Shown here piece after piece: positions 51,734 to 59,622 of a DNA stretch of 64,000 nucleotides. A model generated the notes under the pieces. It worked only from the letters and a program-made list of their open reading frames with translations, had not been told where the DNA came from and ran no database searches. Each line of letters begins with the position of its first letter. Position 1 is the stretch's first letter. Made by a program: the position numbers and the translations under genes. This DNA is from Vibrio sinaloensis DSM 21326 (GTDB lineage Bacteria; Pseudomonadota; Gammaproteobacteria; Enterobacterales; Vibrionaceae), in assembly GCF_000189275.1 (NCBI RefSeq), contig NZ_AEVT01000098.1, positions 62,001 to 126,000 on the forward strand, read 5' to 3'.

Positions 51734-52156
51734 TTATCGACGACCGCGAGGTGAGCGCTTTTTAAATGCTGATGCGGCTTTGGCCTGTGACTTCAAAATT
51801 GAGTCAACGGTGAGCTGCATTGGCTCTTTTGGCTCTAGGCCATGCGGGAAAGTACGAGCTCGCGGTGGTAAATTATACTCTTCAGCACTCGATCTCGGCA
51901 TACGTTTGAAACGGTAAAGATAGAAGTTCTCTAACTTTTCTCGAGCCCATTCGGTTTTCTTTAAATACTTTACGCTACTCGCAATCGACGGCTTGGTGTT
52001 AAAGCAGTTAAATCGCATTGCAGTATCGAGAATGTCCCAGCCATAAAAATCCACCAACTCCTGCAACATTGTTTCTAGTTTTAGCCCATGCAGTGGGTTG
52101 TTTCGTTGCAGTTCGATTCTTTCTTCGTCAGTCATCATTTTAGTGGCCTTACTCAT
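51734..52156 (-). CDS. VF530 family (DUF2132) DNA-binding-like protein
   Basis: A 140-residue protein. Residues about 22-82 match the VF530 core (HGLKLETMLQELVDFYGWDIL, in part; NTKPSIASSVKYLKKTEWAREKLENFYLY, in parts), a small helical double-stranded-DNA-binding-like fold. A basic, Pro-rich tail (FKKRSPRGRR) adds positive charge. Such proteins are widespread in gammaproteobacteria and lack a proven role. It is transcribed alone, convergent with the helicase. Confidence 0.88.
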   Translation of the reverse strand: MSKATKMMTDEERIELQRNNPLHGLKLETMLQELVDFYGWDILDTAMRFNCFNTKPSIASSVKYLKKTEWAREKLENFYLYRFKRMPRSSAEEYNLPPRARTFPHGLEPKEPMQLTVDSILKSQAKAASAFKKRSPRGRR

Positions 52157-52327
52157 TAAAGGGCGGAGTGTAGCAAAGTATACCGAACAGAGATATCGAT
52201 AGTTTATCTGTGTATCTCATACTAAAGTTATACTGGTTGCATATTTAATTGCGATGGATATCTCAGTTTAGGCTTGAACAACCCTTAAACTGTGCACGTA
52301 TTCAAACGAAATAAGGATGTTCAGGTT

Positions 52328-52519
52328 ATGAAACGCACTCTTATCGCGCTGCTGATGTTTATCGCAGGAAGCATAAACGCTCAGCCATTGATCAGCGTAG
52401 AGCAGATCGAATTGTCGCACAGTGGTGGTACCGATGCATGTGGCTGCCACTACAATAGAAAAACAGGGGAATACCACTGTCACACAAGAAAGCAACGCGG
52501 TGGCAGTTGCCCGCCGTAA
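52328..52519 (+). CDS. Small exported protein with a CHxNRKTGxYHCH motif
   Basis: A 63-residue protein with a signal peptide (MKRTLIALLMFIAGSINA, cleaved before QPLIS), leaving about 45 residues. The mature part is dominated by HSGGTDACGCHYNRKTGE and YHCHTRKQRGGSCPP. The pattern C-H-x-N-R-K-T-G-x-Y-H-C-H occurs in many small secreted or membrane-linked domains and suits metal binding; the extra Cys residues could form disulphides. The ATG at 52328 is preferred because it starts the signal peptide. Function is unknown. Confidence 0.75.
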   Translation: MKRTLIALLMFIAGSINAQPLISVEQIELSHSGGTDACGCHYNRKTGEYHCHTRKQRGGSCPP

Positions 52520-52689
52520 GCAAGGAATTTCAATTTTGGCAAACAGCGAGAGACGGTCACTATACAAGGCTATTTAGTGCAACGCTTTACTTTGCGTCTA
52601 TTATGGATTGTCATGGATAGAGCGTTGATAAGTTTTGCACTCAGCTTTAATTGTACATTTTCTAAGACTGTTAGTTTTAAGGGACAATT

Positions 52690-53322
52690 ATGAAATCACC
52701 AACGTCAGTTAAAAAGCTGGAAGAGTTCGGCAGGGTCCAGTTGTCACCCAATTACTTTATGCGCGATTTTCTCTATTCGGAAATATCTCAAATAGAGCAA
52801 ATACTAAATGTCCCGGATTATCCCGATGTCGCTATTGAGGCAGGAAGAAACCTTTGCTCTCGATTGCTGGAGCCTATTGCCAAAGAGTTGGGGCGAGTTT
52901 CGATACGATCAGGCTACCGCTCTCCAATAGTCAATGCCAAAGGCGCCGAAAATGGAAACCAATACAATTGTGCGAGTAATGAAAAGAACTTTGGCAAGCA
53001 TATCTGGGACTATCGAGACAAAGAAGGCTGCTTAGGTGCAAGTGCATGTATTGTTGTTAATTCGTTTATACCTTATTACGAGGAAACAGGGCATTGGCAA
53101 GCGTTAGCTTGGTGGATTCATGACAACGTGCCAGACTACTCGGAAATGTATTTTTTTCCTAAATTGGCCGCGTTTAATCTTACTTGGAGTGAAAAACCGA
53201 AAAAGGTTATTAAAAGCCATATTACTGGTTCTAGAGGGTTATTAACCAAACCAAGCATGGCTAATTTTGTCGGTGACCACTCTAGTGAATATGCGGAGAT
53301 GCTTAGCATGGTGAAGGCTTAG
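52690..53322 (+). CDS. Peptidase M15-like protein
   Basis: A 210-residue cytosolic-looking protein (no signal peptide) of the M15-type fold used by D-Ala-D-Ala carboxypeptidases and phage endolysins: LSPNYFMRDFLYSE near 18-31, the SIRSGYRSPIVNA core (about 72-84), then KHIWDYRDKEG where a metal His and Asp would sit. The usual SQHLxGxAxD block is replaced by this altered form, and the final His ligand may be in the WWIHDN or IKSHI stretch, so activity is uncertain. AAGGGA precedes the ATG. Neighbours give no context. Confidence 0.7.
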   Translation: MKSPTSVKKLEEFGRVQLSPNYFMRDFLYSEISQIEQILNVPDYPDVAIEAGRNLCSRLLEPIAKELGRVSIRSGYRSPIVNAKGAENGNQYNCASNEKNFGKHIWDYRDKEGCLGASACIVVNSFIPYYEETGHWQALAWWIHDNVPDYSEMYFFPKLAAFNLTWSEKPKKVIKSHITGSRGLLTKPSMANFVGDHSSEYAEMLSMVKA

Positions 53323-53415
53323 CTACGCCTAAAACAGCCAACGACACATTAGGTTTTTGCTTAAAGCTTTGCAATAAGCCCCCAGACTCCCACTGGTATG
53401 AGGGCTGAATGAGCA

Positions 53416-54105
53416 TCAATCTAAGTCGTGCTCGAGTGCCTTCCAAGAGGAGGGCTCACCTTCTCTCGTTAGAGGAAACAGCGCTTTGTCTGGTTTGGCG
53501 TAGCTGAGTCTATGTAGCCTTTGCGTAACGTGATAGCTGTCTAAGCCAGAGATAGTAACGACATCCAGCGATTCTAAGTCAAGATAGCCATCGGGCATTT
53601 TCGCGCCTTCTGGAAATGAAAGGCTTAATACTTCTCCCACAACCATTTCAGTGTCGTTGCTTGCTATTTTGATGTGCTCAACGAGCTTTAGACCGATTCT
53701 TACGGGACTTTCTAACACAAATGGAGCAGGAAAGTGTTTCTCATAGTATGGCGTTAAGCCAACGGCATCAAACTCTGAAACCGACTTCGGATAGCGAGCG
53801 GAAGACTGGTGCGCTTGCTTGGCAAATTCAGTGGAAATCGAGTTGATTGTAAAATGTTGGGTTTCAAGAATGTTTTCTAGGGTGTGACGCTCGACTTTCC
53901 TCGGCCTCGTGATGAAGCCAAACAAAGGCGGGTGAGAGCCCAAATGAATGACCGAGCTCACCACTGAGAGATTCTCTTGACCTAACTTGTCGCAAGTGCC
54001 AATCAGGTTGGCACTTTTGAAGCCGGAGAGAGAATTGATCAACCTGGTTCGTTGATGCTTTTCCATTGCGGCGATGTCGCTTTGAGTTATCGTAATATTA
54101 TCCAT
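53416..54105 (-). CDS. Flavin reductase-like FMN-binding protein
   Basis: A 229-residue protein of the flavin-reductase / FMN-binding split-barrel family: NSLSGFKSANLIGTCDKLGQ (in part, about 24-43), SSVIHLGSHPPLFGFITRP (in part) and HFTINSIS, with a C-terminal EVLSLSFPEG and a YHVTQRLHRLSYAKP tail. It probably binds FMN; the electron donor and partner are unknown. It lies 32 bases after the fasciclin gene on the same strand and may be co-transcribed. Confidence 0.88.
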   Translation of the reverse strand: MDNITITQSDIAAMEKHQRTRLINSLSGFKSANLIGTCDKLGQENLSVVSSVIHLGSHPPLFGFITRPRKVERHTLENILETQHFTINSISTEFAKQAHQSSARYPKSVSEFDAVGLTPYYEKHFPAPFVLESPVRIGLKLVEHIKIASNDTEMVVGEVLSLSFPEGAKMPDGYLDLESLDVVTISGLDSYHVTQRLHRLSYAKPDKALFPLTREGEPSSWKALEHDLD

Positions 54106-54137
54106 AGATATAATGGGCAGCGAGCACTGCCCTCCAA

Positions 54138-54638
54138 TTATTTTGGCATGATAACCGTGTCTATCACATGGATAACACCGTTCTTGGCTTTTACGTCAGC
54201 CGCGACGACCGTCGCATTGTCGACCATGACTTTACTGCCCATTGTTTTAATCATGACATCTTGGCCTTGAACGGTTGTCGCACTGTTCAGTTTCACTACG
54301 TCGGCTGCCATCACTTTACCCGCCACAACATGGTAGGTCAGAATCGCAACGAGTTTGTCCTTGTTCTCAGGTTTGAGCAACATCTCTACGGTGCCGTCTG
54401 GTAGTTTGGCAAATGCCTCGTCAGTAGGAGCAAAGACAGTAAATGGACCTTTGCCTTTCAGCGTATCTACCAAACCTGCAGCTTTTACAGCGGCTACTAA
54501 GGTGTTAAACGAGCCGTTTTCGACTGCTACGTCGACAATGTCGGCTTTTTTCATTCCATGCTCGTGAGCCTGTGCGGGCATTAGAAATGAAAAAAGCGCG
54601 AACATAACTGTTGTGATAACCAAAACATGTTTCATCAT
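54138..54638 (-). CDS. Fasciclin-domain exported protein
   Basis: A 166-residue secreted protein. The ATG at 54638 follows AAGGA at good spacing and opens a clean signal peptide (MMKHVLVITTVMFALFSFLM, cleaved near AQA-HEHG); a longer in-frame reading overlaps the photolyase gene. One fasciclin (FAS1) domain fills the rest: FNTLVAAVKAAGLVDTL, GPFTVFAPTDEAFAKLP, ILTYHVVAGKV and GVIHVIDTVIMP. Bacterial FAS1 proteins act in adhesion or surface binding. It lies between the photolyase-like and flavin reductase genes. Confidence 0.93.
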   Translation of the reverse strand: MMKHVLVITTVMFALFSFLMPAQAHEHGMKKADIVDVAVENGSFNTLVAAVKAAGLVDTLKGKGPFTVFAPTDEAFAKLPDGTVEMLLKPENKDKLVAILTYHVVAGKVMAADVVKLNSATTVQGQDVMIKTMGSKVMVDNATVVAADVKAKNGVIHVIDTVIMPK

Positions 54639-54717
54639 GATGTATTCCTTTGAAAGATGGGGACAACGCACTCCCTGTTTGAAGTCTTCGGTTGTACGCG
54701 GGGTTGCGCGTTGGAGA

Positions 54718-56184
54718 TCAGTTATGGTCATCTAATCGTACGTGACGTTGCAAAATACGCTGGCTCTCTTGTTTTACTTGGTCTAGTTTCCGCCATGACC
54801 ACAACCTATCTCGCGCTTCCTTGGCTCGAGTCGCTAAATCAATGATTGGAGAAAGGTAACAGCTATCCAATTCAATTTGGTACATGACCGCTTCCATTTG
54901 GGTCATCTTCCATGGCTCAAATAACAATGGGGTAGGGACGTGTTTTAACTCAGGTAACCATTGTTTGATGAAAACACCTTCAGAATCGTGCTCTTGAGCT
55001 TGTTTAGTCGGGTTATATATTCGAATCGTGTTGGTCCCCGTGACACCAGCTTGCATTTGGAACTGTGGGTAATGGATACCGGGTTCAAAATCGAGGAACA
55101 GTTGCGCGAGATGCGTGACGCCCTCGCGCCAGTCCATATTCATATGATGAGTGAGAAAACTGACCAACATAGCGCGCATGCGAAAATTGATATAGCCAGT
55201 ATGATGAAGACAGCGCATGCAGGCATCAATAAGAGGAATACCGGTTTGCCCTTGCTTCCAGGCGTTAAGCTTGTCGCGGTCGCTTAGGCAAGATTGGCTA
55301 AGCAGCGCATCGTATGCTTGATTGACACAGCGATACTCCATAGCAGACTCAGATTCGAACTTTTGGATAAAGTGACAGTGCCAGTGAAGCCGAGACGATA
55401 ACGCAACTAAGCTGCGTCTAAACCCTTTGACTTGCCAATGGCCAAGGAGTTGTTGGTATAGCTCTCGTAGGGAGATATTTCCCCAAGCGAGGTAGGGTGA
55501 AAGGCGGGTACACGCATAACGAGAAGCGCTGGGGCTGGAAATGCTGCGGTAATATTCTTTGCCACGACGCTGGAAGAAGTCATCGAGTGTTTTCCATGCT
55601 AGTGTCGTCCCTCCTGTTTGTTGGCCTTTGGCTTTCTTGAGCCAGTGCTTGGGAAGAGTAAGCGTGTAGTCTTTTAAGTGCTCAAGGGTAAGCCAGTTCG
55701 CGTTTAGATCGAGGTGCGCAATGGGAGCACGCATGATGCGATCCCAATGTTTGTCCCACTCTTTTCTATTTTTGGCACCGCGGATTACTGCACCTTGTGG
55801 CGACTCAATCCAGGGAATATTGTGAGCTTGAGTCCAGTGGGCGACCTGTTTATCTCTCTGATAGGTGCAACTAAGGCCAATCTCTTGGTGAGAGTAGATG
55901 TTGGCGATTGAGTAGAGGGATTGGATCGCTTTAAAGCAACTGAGAATCTCACCACGTAAGATCGAAACTTTGCCACCATACGGCGCCAATTGTTGATTCA
56001 TATCGACCAACGAGTGCGATACAAAGCGCCAATGACGTTCAGAGTAATGGGGATCATTGAGTAACAAAGGTTCAAATACGTACAACAATATCACAGGCAA
56101 ATCCTGTTCAAGGGCATGTTGTAATGGCTGATGATCAGTCAGTCTTAGGTCGCGTTTTAGCCAAACGATATTAATGGATTGCAT
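54718..56184 (-). CDS. Photolyase/cryptochrome-family protein with an atypical FAD pocket
   Basis: A 488-residue flavoprotein of the cryptochrome/photolyase type. The N-terminal alpha/beta domain starts NIVWLKRDLRLTDHQPL, and the FAD-binding helical part carries QTGIPLIDACMRCLHHTGYINFRMR (in parts), TIRIYNPTKQAQEHD and QWLPEL. The stretch that reads NNGGWQW in E. coli photolyase is HYPQFQM here (371-377), so the usual FAD-N5 Asn is missing. This points to a distinct subgroup seen in marine bacteria. Whether it repairs DNA or senses light cannot be told. The fasciclin gene starts 79 bases after its stop. Confidence 0.9.
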   Translation of the reverse strand: MQSINIVWLKRDLRLTDHQPLQHALEQDLPVILLYVFEPLLLNDPHYSERHWRFVSHSLVDMNQQLAPYGGKVSILRGEILSCFKAIQSLYSIANIYSHQEIGLSCTYQRDKQVAHWTQAHNIPWIESPQGAVIRGAKNRKEWDKHWDRIMRAPIAHLDLNANWLTLEHLKDYTLTLPKHWLKKAKGQQTGGTTLAWKTLDDFFQRRGKEYYRSISSPSASRYACTRLSPYLAWGNISLRELYQQLLGHWQVKGFRRSLVALSSRLHWHCHFIQKFESESAMEYRCVNQAYDALLSQSCLSDRDKLNAWKQGQTGIPLIDACMRCLHHTGYINFRMRAMLVSFLTHHMNMDWREGVTHLAQLFLDFEPGIHYPQFQMQAGVTGTNTIRIYNPTKQAQEHDSEGVFIKQWLPELKHVPTPLLFEPWKMTQMEAVMYQIELDSCYLSPIIDLATRAKEARDRLWSWRKLDQVKQESQRILQRHVRLDDHN

Positions 56185-56237
56185 CGGATTCCTCTTCGGT
56201 TTCCGACTTTTACGTAAGTTAGGTTAAGAATCGTCAC

Positions 56238-56269
56238 TTGGCTTGCTAAAGAGTGAATGAGCAAGCCAA
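56238..56269 (-). terminator. Hairpin after the DMT transporter
   Basis: TTGGCTTGCT pairs perfectly with AGCAAGCCAA around a 12-base loop, ten bases after the stop codon. No T-run follows on the minus strand, so termination is possible but unproven. Confidence 0.5.
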
Positions 56270-56278
56270 ATATTTACC

Positions 56279-57202
56279 TCAATGGGTGGATGGCTTTAGA
56301 CGAACCCAAAGGCGTCCATCAATTGCAGATAGACCAATAGCGATCAGAGCCATACCGAAAAAGTGGATCATTTGTAACGACTCGTTGAGAAACAGAGCTC
56401 CAAGTAAGACGGCGGACACTGGCGCTAGCAGCGTCACCAATAGAACATTAGTCGCACCTGCTAGCTCGAGGATTTTAAAGTAGAGCACATAGGCAAACGC
56501 TGTAGAGATAAGCGCCAGTGCTGAAATAGCTAGCCAAGTTTGGCTGCTTACGGCTGATACATTTATCGGACCTTCTATATAGATAGCAACCGGAATCAGA
56601 ATTAAGGTAGAGGCGGTGACCTGTCCCGCAGAGGTAACAACAGGGTTGATTCCCAGCTTTTTGAATCGACGACCATAAACTCCCGCCAAGGCGTATGTAA
56701 AAGCGGCACCCACAATGGCGAGTTGAGCCATAAGATTGCCTTCTCCGTTGAGCGCGGGTAAGCCAATCATGGTGGCAACACCGATAAATCCAATCATTAC
56801 CCCCAACAGTTTCAGGGGCGTAGGCTTTTCGTCTGGCAAAAATAATCCAGCGACAAACACCGCAAAAATAGGGGTTGAAGCGTTGAGGATAGAGGCCAAG
56901 CCGGAAGCAATTTGGGTTTGGCCCCAAACAATAAGAGAAAACGGTATTACGTTGTTAAGTAGCCCTAAGCCGACAAAAGCAAACCAGGTTTCTCGCGATT
57001 TGGGCAGACGAATTCCAGTTGCGATGGCAAACATCCAAAGTGCGCAAGCTGCCAGTGCCACTCTTAATGTCACAATAGTGAGTGGCGGGAGATCGTTTAC
57101 TGCGACACCGATAAAGAAGAATGAGCCACCCCAAAGCATGGAAAGCAACAGCAGCATTGCCCAAGTCTTCGAATCCATAGAGCGATTAATCGTGGCGTTC
57201 AT
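56279..57202 (-). CDS. EamA/DMT-family transporter
   Basis: A 307-residue inner-membrane protein with ten predicted helices in two EamA repeats (first helix about 12-30; MLWGGSFFFIGVAV, and second-half GVYGRRFKKLGINPV). Such carriers usually export amino acids, nucleotides or other small metabolites; the substrate is unknown. It is oriented leftward like the photolyase gene but lies 95 bases upstream of it with a hairpin in between, so a separate unit is likely. Confidence 0.9.
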   Translation of the reverse strand: MNATINRSMDSKTWAMLLLLSMLWGGSFFFIGVAVNDLPPLTIVTLRVALAACALWMFAIATGIRLPKSRETWFAFVGLGLLNNVIPFSLIVWGQTQIASGLASILNASTPIFAVFVAGLFLPDEKPTPLKLLGVMIGFIGVATMIGLPALNGEGNLMAQLAIVGAAFTYALAGVYGRRFKKLGINPVVTSAGQVTASTLILIPVAIYIEGPINVSAVSSQTWLAISALALISTAFAYVLYFKILELAGATNVLLVTLLAPVSAVLLGALFLNESLQMIHFFGMALIAIGLSAIDGRLWVRLKPSTH

Positions 57203-57535
57203 CGGTATTTATTCCTTGTTTGTATCCTAGATTAAGGGGCTAGACGGTGATCTTTCTTTGCGAGTAGTAGACATGCAATTCGAGTCACAGAAACTCCAAT
57301 CCTAGAGCAATTACTTGGTTAGGGAAGAAGTTTTTTTAATTATTTTATCGATAGTAATTCATGCTGGTGATAATTACGTAACCGATTGCCTGCCCCGTAT
57401 TACGGGAACTGTCGTGATTCGCTAGGAAAATGTGGCGTTATTGTATGGAAATGTACATAAATGTAACCATTTGACTACGTACCATCTCCGATTATATTGA
57501 CCAGCTATTGCTTTACACGGAGTTTGGCTGATCAA
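57203..57535. other. Divergent promoter region between the DMT and ABC genes
   Basis: About 330 A/T-rich bases with no supported gene. It must hold the promoters of the leftward DMT gene and the rightward ABC operon. I see no site that I can assign with confidence. Confidence 0.5.
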
Positions 57536-58561
57536 ATGATTGCATATTTGTTGAAACGTTTGGCGTTAGTGGTACCGACGTTTCTTGGTATAACCATTCT
57601 AATTTTCGCGATTACGCGCTTTGTACCGGGCGGCCCGGTAGAAAGAATGCTGGCGAACATGCAGCCTCAGGGCGAGGGCACGGGCTCGGCGAGTATCGTC
57701 GGACAGAACTCTGCTTTGTCTGAAGAGCAGATGGCTGACCTCAATAAGTTCTATGGCCTCGATAAACCAGTCACAGAAGCTTACATTGATTGGTTGACTC
57801 GTTTGGCGCAATTAGATCTCGGTGAGTCAACGCGTTATTACGAGCCGGTGACAGATATGATCTTTGAGCGCTTGCCGGTTTCATTGCTGTATGGTGGCGT
57901 TACCTTCTTCGTCAGCTATTTCATTTCAATTCCTCTTGGTTACTACAAGGCGCTAAAGCACGGTAGCGTGTTCGATTCTGCGTCTTCTATCATGATTTTT
58001 GTTGGTTATGCCCTGCCTGGTTATGTGGTCGGCGTTTTGCTGATCACCTTTTTTAGCTACCACCTGGAGTGGTTTCCAATGGGGGGATTCGTTGATGAAG
58101 ATTTTGACGATTTCACCACTTTATACGAGCAAGTCAGCGATATCGTCTGGCACGCGGTACTGCCCCTGATTTGTTACTTGATTGGTGATTTCGCGACCCT
58201 GACGATGACCATGAAGAACAACCTGATGGAAAACTTATCGTCTGATTACATCCGTACGGCGATTGCTAAAGGCCTTCCTTTCAAAGATGCGATTCGTAAA
58301 CACGCGTTGCGGAATAGTTTGATTCCTATTGCGAGCCATTTCGGCAACTCACTGTTGTTCTTTATGACGGGCTCTTTCCTGATTGAAGTTATTTTCGACA
58401 TCAATGGTATTGGTTTACTTGGCTACGAATCGATCGTAGAGCGAGATTACCCCGTCGTGATGGGCATCGTCGCGATCAACGCTTGTATTTTGTTACTGGG
58501 TAACATTTTGTCTGATGTCTGTGTTGCTGTTGTTGACCCTCGAGTGAAGTTTGGTGCCTAA
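57536..58561 (+). CDS. ABC importer permease 1 (YejB/DppB-like)
   Basis: A 341-residue inner-membrane permease of the peptide/oligosaccharide importer family. It begins MIAYLLKRLALVVPTFLGI, has about six helices, and carries the EAA-like loop (YIRTAIAKGLPFKDAIRKHALRNSLIP, in parts, about 239-265) that docks the ATPase. The large periplasmic loop after helix 1 (TGSASIVGQNSALSEEQ) matches YejB more than DppB. The ATG at 57536 is chosen because the extra upstream codons have no ribosome site; GGAG lies 13 bases before it. First gene of a five-gene operon. Confidence 0.93.
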   Translation: MIAYLLKRLALVVPTFLGITILIFAITRFVPGGPVERMLANMQPQGEGTGSASIVGQNSALSEEQMADLNKFYGLDKPVTEAYIDWLTRLAQLDLGESTRYYEPVTDMIFERLPVSLLYGGVTFFVSYFISIPLGYYKALKHGSVFDSASSIMIFVGYALPGYVVGVLLITFFSYHLEWFPMGGFVDEDFDDFTTLYEQVSDIVWHAVLPLICYLIGDFATLTMTMKNNLMENLSSDYIRTAIAKGLPFKDAIRKHALRNSLIPIASHFGNSLLFFMTGSFLIEVIFDINGIGLLGYESIVERDYPVVMGIVAINACILLLGNILSDVCVAVVDPRVKFGA

Positions 58562-58562
58562 C

Positions 58563-59606
58563 ATGTTGAATCTTAATCCTTTAACACTCAAGCAGATCAA
58601 ACGTTTTAAAGAGATCAAACGTGGCTATTGGTCATTAATGCTGCTCTCTGTCATGTTGGTTATGTCCTTGGCCGCTGAAGTGCTAATCAACAGCAAAGCG
58701 CTGATGGTTAGCTATCAAGGGAGCTACTACTTTCCAGTATTTTCCGATGTCTATTCCGGTTCAAAGTTCGGCATGGATTACGCAAGTGAAGCGAATTATC
58801 GTGAACTACAACAAGAGTTTGAATACAACAACAATGGCGACTTTGTCATTTTGCCTGTGGTGCCTTGGAACCCTTATGAACAGGACTTTTCTGGCGATTA
58901 TCCACCTAATGCACCAAGCGCGGAATCTAAGCATTACTTAGGTACTGACGTGATTGGGCGAGATATCTTGGCTCGTTTGGTTTATGGCTTTCGAACCGCG
59001 ATGGGCTTTGCCTTGCTGACAATGGCGATTTCATATGCGATCGGCGTATCCATAGGCTGCGCTATGGGTTTCTTTGGCGGCAAGTTTGACCTTATCGTTC
59101 AGCGCGTGATCGAGACATGGTCAATGGTGCCATTCTTGTACGTCATCATGATTCTGGTCTCCATCGCTCAACCAACCTTTATGTTGTTCGTTTTGATCAA
59201 TGTGACCTTTGGTTGGATGGGGATCACTTGGTACATGCGCACAATGACTTATAAAGAGTCAGCGAGAGAATATGTCATGGCGGCAAAAGCGCTGGGAGCC
59301 TCAACCACGCGCATCATTTTCAGACATATTCTGCCAAACACCATGGTCATGATTGTTACGCTAGCGCCTTTTACAATCGCGGCGAATATCACAGCGTTAA
59401 CGGCATTGGATTACTTAGGTCTGGGACTTGTCCCACCAACACCAAGCTGGGGAGAGCTATTACAGCAAGGAAAGTCGAACCTGGATTCCCCTTGGATTGT
59501 ATCGTCGGTTGTTATCGCCATTGTGTCGGTATTGGTGATGGTGACCTTTATTGGTGAGGCTATCCGCACCGCATTCGATCCGAAAAAATACACTTTATAC
59601 AAATAA
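58563..59606 (+). CDS. ABC importer permease 2 (YejE/DppC-like)
   Basis: A 347-residue permease that pairs with the previous one. After helix 1 a large periplasmic insert (SKFGMDYASEANYRELQQEFE, in part) of about 100 residues leads to HYLGTDVIGRDILARLVYGFR (in part) and the typical YejE/DppC core, with the docking loop ESAREYVMAAKALGAS (about 237-252). The ATG lies one base after the stop of the first permease, so translation is coupled. Together they form the channel. Confidence 0.93.
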   Translation: MLNLNPLTLKQIKRFKEIKRGYWSLMLLSVMLVMSLAAEVLINSKALMVSYQGSYYFPVFSDVYSGSKFGMDYASEANYRELQQEFEYNNNGDFVILPVVPWNPYEQDFSGDYPPNAPSAESKHYLGTDVIGRDILARLVYGFRTAMGFALLTMAISYAIGVSIGCAMGFFGGKFDLIVQRVIETWSMVPFLYVIMILVSIAQPTFMLFVLINVTFGWMGITWYMRTMTYKESAREYVMAAKALGASTTRIIFRHILPNTMVMIVTLAPFTIAANITALTALDYLGLGLVPPTPSWGELLQQGKSNLDSPWIVSSVVIAIVSVLVMVTFIGEAIRTAFDPKKYTLYK

Positions 59607-59622
59607 TAATTAGGAAGTAGTG

